Source: UBA10518 sp022837185
Lineage (GTDB): Bacteria; Desulfobacterota; Desulfobulbia; Desulfobulbales; Desulfobulbaceae
Reading direction: 5' to 3'
Length of the DNA: 64,000 nt
NCBI GenBank assembly: GCA_034007705.1
Contig: JAVEQK010000003.1
Location: forward strand, 156,070-220,069
Part shown: one piece after another, positions 43,032 to 49,789 of the stretch
How the letters are laid out: each line of letters begins with the position of its first letter
Numbering within the stretch: the stretch's first letter is position 1
Translations under genes and position numbers: made by a program
Notes under the pieces: model-generated
Told to the model about the DNA's origin: nothing
Seen by the model: the letters and a program-made list of their open reading frames with translations, nothing else
The model's database searches: none

Positions 43032-43520
43032 ATGATGGAGATGGTGAAGAACACTTTGGGACTGCTGCTTTGGCTGCTTCTCTGCCTGGCGTTTTCGGCC
43101 TGTGCGCCGGCAACGGATGGAGCCGGTCAGGCGCGGACGGGAGCGGAAGCGGTTCCGGCTCTACCCGGAAAACCGGCCACCGACCCGGCCCTCAAGGAGC
43201 AGTGGGGCATCGAAGTGACCTCCCTGGCCATGTCGGCCGGCGGGCATATGGTTGATTTCCGCTTCCGGGTGCTGGACTCCGAAAAGGCGGCAAGCCTGTT
43301 CAAGCGGGCCAACAAGCCCTACCTGATCGACCAGGCCAGCGGCCAGGTGCTGGCGGTTCCCAGGACGGCCAAGATCGGACCGCTGCGCTCCTCCGATCCG
43401 CCCAGGGAGGACCGCATTTACTGGATGTTTTTCGGCACGGTGCCCGGACTGGTCAAGACCGGCAGCCTGGTCACCGTGGTCATAGGCGATTTCCGGGCGG
43501 AAAACCTGGTGGTGCAATGA
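43032..43520 (+). CDS. lipoprotein of unknown function
   Basis: 162-residue predicted lipoprotein; hydrophobic segment followed by FSAC (Cys24; Phe at -3 is unusual). The mature part has a conserved-looking core: WGIEVTSLAMSAGGHMVDFRF, VLDSEKAASLF, and an RIYWMFFGTVPGLVKTGSLVTV segment near the C-terminus, probably an Ig-like beta domain. I do not know its function. It starts 34 bases after oxidase-like protein 3 and is probably in the same transcript, so it could help anchor or load the complex. Confidence 0.75.
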   Translation: MMEMVKNTLGLLLWLLLCLAFSACAPATDGAGQARTGAEAVPALPGKPATDPALKEQWGIEVTSLAMSAGGHMVDFRFRVLDSEKAASLFKRANKPYLIDQASGQVLAVPRTAKIGPLRSSDPPREDRIYWMFFGTVPGLVKTGSLVTVVIGDFRAENLVVQ

Positions 43521-43616
43521 ACGCGAAAAGGCCGGGGCTATGTTTCGTATCCCCGGTCGAAAGAAGAGTGAAGAAATATTTTCCGGCAAGCAAAATTTTT
43601 CACAGGAAAAAAACGT

Positions 43617-44480
43617 ATGAAGACATCGGCGAGACAAACACTACGGAATTATGGTTCCCTGTTGGCGGGAATATTTCTCGTGCTGTCGGCGATGCCGGCC
43701 TGGGCCGGGGACAAGGTGCCGGCCCTGACGGGTCCGGCGGCGCCCCGGGGAGACGCGGCGGTGATCAGGCCGCAGCAGGCCGAGCCTCTGACCTGCAACC
43801 TGTGGAATCAGCCCCGGAGCGGCGTCAACACGACTCCCTACGCCAATCAACAGTTCGAAGAGACCCAGGCCGGGTTTGATATTTTTCTGGCCGATGATTT
43901 CATGAGCTTCCGGCCGTGGCTGATCGATACCATCTTTGTGCCCGGCGAACTCTGGAACGGGGCAATGGGTCTGGCCGAGGCCAACACCCTCCATTTCGAG
44001 ATCTACCATGACAGGGGCGGCAGGCCCGACGGCGATCCCTGGGGCAACGGCAACCCGCCGGTCTGGTCCCTGGCCGTTCCCCCCACCGACAGCCGCGTCA
44101 CCATCGAGACCACGGAACTTGATCCAGTCTTGGGGATTTACGAGAGCAATGTAACCCTGGCGCTCGACCCGCCGGTCAGGCTGAATTCGGGGGTCTACTG
44201 GCTGGTGTTTTATCCGCAGCTGGACTGGCTTCCCCCCTTCTACCACCAGTACGGTCGTTTCGCCGCCGACACCGCCAACCGTTCCCCGGCCAAGGTCGAG
44301 AATCCCGGTCAGGCGCCGGAATGGGAAGATTTGGACTATTTTTTGCCGCAAAACTGGGAGAATGCTTCTTCCTACCTACCCGGTTTCACTCAGCACGACC
44401 TGGCCTTCTGTCTGCAGGGCAAGGAAAGCTTCTACTGGCCGATGTTCGTGCCCGCCACCACCGGCAATAAACAACAGTAA
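43617..44480 (+). CDS. secreted protein of unknown function with shared C-terminal tail
   Basis: 287-residue exported protein: signal peptide to AMPAWAGD, then a beta-rich mature part with CNLWNQPRSGVNTTPYANQQF, a FLADDFMSFRPWLIDTIFVPG stretch and many aromatic residues. No catalytic motif is seen. It ends YWPMFVPATTGNKQQ, closely matching the tail of oxidase-like protein 3 (WVMFVPAITGG), which suggests both carry a common C-terminal signal. AGGA lies nine bases before the ATG. A terminator-like hairpin follows. Confidence 0.75.
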   Translation: MKTSARQTLRNYGSLLAGIFLVLSAMPAWAGDKVPALTGPAAPRGDAAVIRPQQAEPLTCNLWNQPRSGVNTTPYANQQFEETQAGFDIFLADDFMSFRPWLIDTIFVPGELWNGAMGLAEANTLHFEIYHDRGGRPDGDPWGNGNPPVWSLAVPPTDSRVTIETTELDPVLGIYESNVTLALDPPVRLNSGVYWLVFYPQLDWLPPFYHQYGRFAADTANRSPAKVENPGQAPEWEDLDYFLPQNWENASSYLPGFTQHDLAFCLQGKESFYWPMFVPATTGNKQQ

Positions 44481-44528
44481 CGCGGGCCCCCCGGCACGAG
44501 GGGCATATTTAAGGCAAACTGCGGAGCA

Positions 44529-44566
44529 GGCGGCATGTGGGCAAGGCCCACGGCCGCCTTTTCCTT
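44529..44566 (+). terminator. terminator-like hairpin after the secreted-protein genes
   Basis: Inverted repeat GGCGGCATGTGGGC / GCCCACGGCCGCC with an AAG loop and one interruption, followed by TTTTCCTTT. It would separate the oxidase transcript from the protease gene. The 289-base gap from 44481 holds nothing else recognised. Confidence 0.6.
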
Positions 44567-44769
44567 TCAGGCCGGCACCGTTTGATTGCCGCTGTCACGG
44601 AAAGTACTGGCAAACGTTCGCACAAGAGTGTACAAAAAATAGTCCGGTGAAATTGTCCCTGTCGCAGCCATTGCCCGCAACCTGAAACCGGTTGTTCATC
44701 CAGCGCCGTCCTCCCAAGGGTGACCCGGGCGAAGCGGTCGAAAAGAATATTCCCACGCAACAGAATCCC

Positions 44770-46266
44770 ATGCAGGACTTCATTTCCAGGAACAGAGCCG
44801 CCCTATTGATTGTGCCGGCAATGATCCTCCTGCTCGGGATGCCCTGTCGGGCAGAGGCCGGTGTCATTAAGGCGGAGCTCGCAGCAAGGCTCGACCGGTC
44901 CGCTCCCGGCGACGAGATTCCGGTCATCATCACCCTCAGGGACCAGTTCGACCCGGGCAGCCTGCGCGGAAAGAGCAGGAGGGCAATGCGGGCTGAGCTG
45001 AACCGCTCCCTCCGGGCCAAGGCGGCCCGGACCCAGGGCAGCCTCAAACGGTTCCTGCAGCGGAACAAGGCCGGAAAAGTAATTCCCTACTGGATATTCA
45101 ACGGCATGGCGGCCACGGTCAGGGCGGAGTTGATCATTGATCTGGCGGCTCTGCCGGGAGTGCTGAGTGTCGAGCTGGACAGGATGATCACCCTCGGGGA
45201 ACCCGAGCCGGCTTTGGTGATCCCGCCGGAATGGAACATTGCGGCGATTCGCGCCCCGGAGCTCTGGAACATGGGGCATACCGGCTCCGGTGTTGTCGTT
45301 GCCGCCATGGACACCGGGGTCGACGGCGACCACCCGGACCTGGCCCCCCGGTGGCGGGGCGGGAGCAACAGCTGGTTCGATCCCTACGGCGAATATGCCA
45401 CCCCGCATGACAGCAACGGCCACGGCACCCAGGTCATGGGCCTGATGGTGGGCGGCGGCGCCGGGGGTACGGCCGTCGGGGCAGCCCCGGACGCCCGCTG
45501 GATAGCGGTCAGGATCTTCGATGCCGAGGGAAATGCGGCGTTGAGCGCCGTGCACCTGGGATTCCAGTGGCTGCTCGACCCGGATGACGATCCGGCAACC
45601 GATGACCTGCCCGATGTGGTGAACAACTCGTGGGGCTTCGATGGTGCGGATGCCGGCGAATGCAAGGACGTGTTCCGCCCCGCCGTCCAGGCCCTGCGGG
45701 CCGCCGGGGTCGCCGTGGTCTTCGCGGCCGGCAACTCCGGGCCCGGTCCGGCCACCAGCATCAGTCCTGCCAACTATCCGGAAAGCTTTGCCGTCGGCGC
45801 GGTCGATTCCGCTTTGACCATCGCCGACCGCAGCGCCCGCGGCCCCTCGGCCTGCGACGGGGGGATCTATCCCGACCTGGCGGCCCCGGGGGTGGACGTC
45901 CGGACAACGGACCTGACCCTGGGGGGGACAAGCCCCGACGACTATGCCATCGTGTCCGGCACCTCGTTTGCCGCCCCCCTGGTTGCCGGGGGCATGGCGC
46001 TGCTGCTGAGCGCGGATCCGGAGCTGACCGTTGACCAGCTGGAACAGGCCCTGGTCCGGTCTGCCATTGACCTGGGAATACCGGGCAGCGACAACGACTC
46101 CGGCCACGGCCTGGTCGATCTGGCGGCTGCCCATGCCTTCCTGCAGCCCCGCCCGCCGGCCGGCATCCTGTTCTATACGCCGATCATCACGTCCGCGGCC
46201 GCCCGAAACGCTGAGCCGCCCCCACAGCCGCCCTGCTCCGGCAACGACCCCGATGCCTGTCCCTGA
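44770..46266 (+). CDS. S8 family (subtilisin-like) secreted serine protease
   Basis: 498-residue exported subtilase: signal peptide to about MPCRAEAG, an I9-like propeptide (about residues 35-145), then the catalytic domain. The triad is complete: Asp181 in AAMDTGVDGDHPDL, His218 in NGHGTQVMGL, Ser399 in SGTSFAAPLVAGG, with oxyanion Asn322 in AAGNSGPG. The C-terminus has GILFYTPIITSAA, weakly like the tails of two upstream proteins, then a Pro/Cys-rich end. ATG 44770 precedes the signal peptide; TTG 44692 is in frame but adds an implausible leader. It may process the neighbouring surface proteins (inference). Confidence 0.9.
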   Translation: MQDFISRNRAALLIVPAMILLLGMPCRAEAGVIKAELAARLDRSAPGDEIPVIITLRDQFDPGSLRGKSRRAMRAELNRSLRAKAARTQGSLKRFLQRNKAGKVIPYWIFNGMAATVRAELIIDLAALPGVLSVELDRMITLGEPEPALVIPPEWNIAAIRAPELWNMGHTGSGVVVAAMDTGVDGDHPDLAPRWRGGSNSWFDPYGEYATPHDSNGHGTQVMGLMVGGGAGGTAVGAAPDARWIAVRIFDAEGNAALSAVHLGFQWLLDPDDDPATDDLPDVVNNSWGFDGADAGECKDVFRPAVQALRAAGVAVVFAAGNSGPGPATSISPANYPESFAVGAVDSALTIADRSARGPSACDGGIYPDLAAPGVDVRTTDLTLGGTSPDDYAIVSGTSFAAPLVAGGMALLLSADPELTVDQLEQALVRSAIDLGIPGSDNDSGHGLVDLAAAHAFLQPRPPAGILFYTPIITSAAARNAEPPPQPPCSGNDPDACP

Positions 46267-46295
46267 AGAGCATGCCAGCCAAAAATGCAGGGGCC

Positions 46296-46808
46296 TTATC
46301 GTCCAAACAGGGAGCCCAGCGAGCGCAGGGCCCCGGTGATGCCGGCGATCCGCTCGGCCGAGACGCCGAACAGGGTCTGGGACAGGGTGTCCGCCCCGGC
46401 GCGGATCAGGCGGGCCACGACCTCCCGATGGCCGAACATGGCGGCGAACATGAGCGGAGTCCTGCCGCCGCCGTTGTCGCCGTCGACGTCGGCCCCCGCC
46501 TCGATCAGCATGTTCACCATTTCGATGTTGCCCTTGAAGGCCGCCCCGCCCAGCGGGGTCTGCCCGTGATCGTTGCGGCGGTCAATCTCCGCTCCATAGC
46601 CGATCAGCATGCGGGCCGCCGCCTCATGGCCGTGGTAGACGGCCAGCATCAGCAGGGAATTGCCCCGGCCGTCGCTCAGGTTGACCGGCATGCCCGCCCG
46701 CACCATGCTCTCCAGCATCGCGCCGTCCCCGGACCGGGCGCAGTCCAGGGCCATGTGCTGCAGTTCAGCGTACCTGCTTTCCTCTTCCTTGGTGAGAAAC
46801 ATTGTCAT
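46296..46808 (-). CDS. ankyrin repeat protein, catalase-associated
   Basis: 170-residue protein with four ankyrin repeats (for example GRGNSLLMLAVYHGHEAAARML and GQTPLGGAAFKGNIEMVNML). Ankyrin genes directly downstream of catalase are known in Pseudomonas (ankB) and Campylobacter (Cj1386), where they aid heme delivery to or activity of the catalase. By position this is the counterpart. No signal peptide. ATG 46808 follows CGGAGCTGAGA; longer in-frame starts run into katA. Same strand as katA, 76 bases after it. Confidence 0.88.
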   Translation of the reverse strand: MTMFLTKEEESRYAELQHMALDCARSGDGAMLESMVRAGMPVNLSDGRGNSLLMLAVYHGHEAAARMLIGYGAEIDRRNDHGQTPLGGAAFKGNIEMVNMLIEAGADVDGDNGGGRTPLMFAAMFGHREVVARLIRAGADTLSQTLFGVSAERIAGITGALRSLGSLFGR

Positions 46809-46884
46809 TCTCAGCTCCGTCGCGCCATGCCGGGGCGGCCGGCGTGCTCCGCCACGGCATGCCTTCTTTCCAGGCTGACAGCCG

Positions 46885-48339
46885 TTACTCCGGCTGGAAA
46901 TTGATGCCCATCGCCCTGGCCACGCCCGCCGCATAGGCCGGATCGGCCTTGTGGAAGTGATTGAGCTGCCGGTTGACGATATGCGCCGGTACGCCCTCCA
47001 TGGCCTCGGCCAGGTTGTTGAACAGCTGCTCCTGCCTTCCCGCGTCCATGAGCCGGAACAGGTTGCCGGGCTGGGTGTAGTCGTCGTTGCCAATTCGGTG
47101 GTCGTAGCGGTCGGCGTCGCCGGAGATCTTCAGCGGCGGTTCCCTGAACCGGTCGTCCTGGACCGGGCCGCCGAAACTGTTCGGTTCGTAGTAGGCATCC
47201 GGGCCGCCGGGCGCGTCGAAGCGCATGGAACCGTCCTGGTGATAGGTCTGCACCGGGGCCAGGGGCGTGTTCACCGGCAGCATCTCGTAATGGGTGCCGA
47301 CCCGGTAGCGGTGGGCGTCGGCATAGGAGAAAATGCGGGCCTGGAGCATCTTGTCCGGCGACCAGCCGATGCCCGGAACGATGTTGGACGGGCTGAAGGA
47401 GGACTGCTCGACCTCGGCGAAGTAGTTTTCCGGGTTGCGGTTCAGCTCCAGGATGCCCACGTCCATGACCGGGTAGTCGCCGTGGGGCCAGACCTTGGTC
47501 ACGTCAAAGGGATGGATGTGATAGGTTTCCGCCTCCAGCTCGGGCATGATCTGGACCTGGACCTTCCAGCGGGGGAAGTCTCCCTGTTCGATGGCTTCGT
47601 ACAGATCGCGCTGGGAACTCTCGCGGTCTTTGGCGACAATCGCTTCGGCCTCGCGGTTGGTGAGGCACTCGATGCCCTGCTGGGTCTTGAAATGGAACTT
47701 GACCCAGAAGCGCTCGCCGGCCGCGTTGATGAAGCTGTAGGTATGGGAGCCGTAGCCGTTGATATGGCGGTAGCCCCGGGGCAGGCCGCGGTCGGAGAAG
47801 AGGATCGTCACCTGGTGCAGGCTCTCCGGCGACAGGGACCAGAAATCCCACATGGCCGTGGCGCTGCGGAGATTGGTGCGCGGGTGCCGCTTCTGGGTAT
47901 GAATGAAGTCGGGAAATTTCAGGGGGTCGCGGACAAAGAAGACCGGCGTGTTGTTGCCCACCAGGTCCCAGTTGCCCTCCTTGGTGTAGTATTTCATGGC
48001 AAAGCCGCGAACGTCCCGCTCGGCGTCGGCCGCTCCCCGTTCGCCGGCCACGGTGGAAAAGCGCATGAACACCGGGGTCTGCGTGCCGATTTCCGCAAAC
48101 AGAGCGGCTTTGGTGTAGCGCGTGATGTCGTGGGTGACGGTCAGGGTGCCGTAGGCGCCGGACCCCTTGGCATGGACGGGCCGCTCGGGGATGCGCTCCC
48201 GGTTCTGGTGGGCCAGCTTTTCGATCAGCTGATAGTCCTGGAGCAGGAGCGGACCGCGGGGACCGGCTGACAGGGAATTCTGGTTGTCGGCCACGGGATT
48301 GCCGCCGCTGGTGGTCATGGTTTTTCTGTTGTCCGTCAT
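46885..48339 (-). CDS. katA: monofunctional heme catalase
   Basis: Small-subunit clade heme catalase of 484 residues that breaks down hydrogen peroxide. The distal His lies in RPVHAKGSGAYG, the distal Asn in VGNNTPVFFVRD, and the proximal heme Tyr in RIFSYADAHRYRVG. ATG 48339 follows AAAGGAGG at ideal spacing; in-frame codons further upstream lie in the intergenic region. It is the middle gene of perR-katA-ankyrin, all on the minus strand, which fits peroxide-controlled expression. Confidence 0.96.
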   Translation of the reverse strand: MTDNRKTMTTSGGNPVADNQNSLSAGPRGPLLLQDYQLIEKLAHQNRERIPERPVHAKGSGAYGTLTVTHDITRYTKAALFAEIGTQTPVFMRFSTVAGERGAADAERDVRGFAMKYYTKEGNWDLVGNNTPVFFVRDPLKFPDFIHTQKRHPRTNLRSATAMWDFWSLSPESLHQVTILFSDRGLPRGYRHINGYGSHTYSFINAAGERFWVKFHFKTQQGIECLTNREAEAIVAKDRESSQRDLYEAIEQGDFPRWKVQVQIMPELEAETYHIHPFDVTKVWPHGDYPVMDVGILELNRNPENYFAEVEQSSFSPSNIVPGIGWSPDKMLQARIFSYADAHRYRVGTHYEMLPVNTPLAPVQTYHQDGSMRFDAPGGPDAYYEPNSFGGPVQDDRFREPPLKISGDADRYDHRIGNDDYTQPGNLFRLMDAGRQEQLFNNLAEAMEGVPAHIVNRQLNHFHKADPAYAAGVARAMGINFQPE

Positions 48340-48409
48340 GGGTAACCTCCTTTTCTGGTTGTGCAGGGGGACCAGTCGGTCCCGGCTTACGGTAAGATTT
48401 TTTCTTTCG

Positions 48410-48424
48410 TCGTAATTATTCTTA
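48410..48424. promoter_or_regulatory. candidate PerR box before katA
   Basis: TCGTAATTATTCTTA matches 10 of 14 defined positions of the PerR palindrome TTATAAT-N-ATTATAA and lies about 75 bases upstream of the katA start. The match is by eye and imperfect. Confidence 0.35.
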
Positions 48425-48464
48425 TTTATGGGAACTACAAAACACTCCCCGGTGGTGGTTAAAT

Positions 48465-48911
48465 CTACTCTGCGGCGCACTGTCTGCAAATGCCGCGAAC
48501 GGTTACCTTTCTGTCCTCGATCGTGCCCCAGCCGGCAACATCCTCGGGCAGGCGCGCGGCGTCAAAAAAGGTCCAGTGAAAATCCGTGATCCTGCCGCAT
48601 TTTCTGCACATGACATGGTGATGAGGGGTCATTTCCGCCTCGTAGCGGGCCTGGCTCTCGTCGGTCTGGACCCGGGTGATGATGTGCTGCTCCTCCAGGG
48701 TCGCCAGGGTCCGGTACACGGTGTCGAGGGAAAGGGTCGGCAGCCGTTCGCGAAGCCGTGTGTACAGCATCTCGGCGGTGGGGTGATCGTGGGCCCCGGC
48801 CAGCTCGCGGTAGATTTCCAGCCGCTGATGCGTGATTTTGAGGCCCGCGTCGCGGCAGGCCTGCTCAAAGCGGGCCATCTTTTTCCGTATGGTGTCCTTG
48901 TGGTGGAGCAT
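48465..48911 (-). CDS. perR: Fur family regulator, PerR-like
   Basis: 148-residue ferric-uptake-regulator family repressor. The winged helix has HQRLEIYRELAGAHDHPTAE and TLSLDTVYRTLATLEE. The metal-binding half has EAEMTPHHHVMCRKCGRITDF and a C-terminal ICRQC, so both CxxC zinc-site pairs are present. Placement right before katA argues for PerR (peroxide sensing) rather than iron-sensing Fur; the sequence alone does not decide. ATG 48911 has no strong ribosome site; Met12 is an alternative. Confidence 0.85.
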   Translation of the reverse strand: MLHHKDTIRKKMARFEQACRDAGLKITHQRLEIYRELAGAHDHPTAEMLYTRLRERLPTLSLDTVYRTLATLEEQHIITRVQTDESQARYEAEMTPHHHVMCRKCGRITDFHWTFFDAARLPEDVAGWGTIEDRKVTVRGICRQCAAE

Positions 48912-48930
48912 GGCGGTGTACGCTAAAATA

Positions 48931-48950
48931 GGATTAATTATTATTTAATA
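48931..48950. promoter_or_regulatory. AT-rich palindrome before perR, candidate autoregulatory site
   Basis: TTAATTATTATTTAA has symmetric TTAA ends around an AT core and lies about 25 bases upstream of the perR start. It is only a 9 of 14 match to the PerR palindrome. Confidence 0.25.
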
Positions 48951-49060
48951 TACATTCCTGCTCGCAGCCTGTCAAGCTGTTTCGGAAACGATCCGGGCAA
49001 TGGCGCGGCGTTGTCCCGAAGCGTTCGAGGGGTCAGCCTGGAAAAGGCCCCGGCCAGATG

Positions 49061-49525
49061 TTATTCGGGGAGCAGGTCCGGGACGACAATCCAGGCAATG
49101 GACCAGCGACCCTCTTCCCGCTCCAGGCAGACTATCCCGGAATTAACGAAGGCAATCGGGGCATGGGCGGGATTGCCGGTCAGCAGAAGGGCGGCAAGAC
49201 GGTTCAGGTAAGGGAGATGGCCGACGATCATCAGCGTCTCTTCCCTGCCGGCCAGCTGCCCGGCCATGGGAAGGACGTCATCATCGGGATTCAGGCCCGG
49301 GGCGGCGGTAACCCCGTGCTCCGGCGCCAGGCGGGCGGCGAATATATCCGCCGTTTGCCCGGCCCTTTTCCTGCCGCTGTGCAGGATTTCCGCGATGTTG
49401 AAATGCTGGCGGCCGAGCCAGCCCGCGCTTTTTTTGGTCTTGCGGATGCCCCGGTCGGTCAGCGGCCGATCCGGGTCCTCTTCTTCGCTTTTTGCCTCAC
49501 CGTGCTGTACGAGAAACAGTTTCAT
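49061..49525 (-). CDS. SixA-like phosphohistidine phosphatase
   Basis: 154-residue histidine phosphatase superfamily protein, SixA type, expected to remove phosphate from phosphohistidine. The N-terminal signature is LFLVQHGEAKSEEEDPDRPLTDRG: the superfamily RHG appears as QHG, a substitution I recall from related SixA-like proteins. The second histidine is in LMIVGHLPYLNRL. ATG 49525 follows GGGAGAATC. It faces away from putA, and no partner phosphotransfer protein is adjacent, though kinases lie 3-8 kb away. Confidence 0.85.
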   Translation of the reverse strand: MKLFLVQHGEAKSEEEDPDRPLTDRGIRKTKKSAGWLGRQHFNIAEILHSGRKRAGQTADIFAARLAPEHGVTAAPGLNPDDDVLPMAGQLAGREETLMIVGHLPYLNRLAALLLTGNPAHAPIAFVNSGIVCLEREEGRWSIAWIVVPDLLPE

Positions 49526-49789
49526 TGATTCTCCCGTCTTGCTCCTTGCCGGCAATGGAAGGACAGCGCCGCCGGGCCGGTTCCGCCGCTTCCCCGCGCA
49601 GTCGGCGCGCACTGCGGCGCGCCGACATGAGGGAGGGGCGATTATCCTTCCCCTCTTGTTCATCATCGAGTTATTATTTACTATATCAGATACGGTAGCA
49701 TAACCCTACAATGTTTGAAGCGTAAGCGGATAATTTGCCCGGAACCCAACTGGCACCATCCACAATCCCAAAAAAGGGGGGACAGGCTC

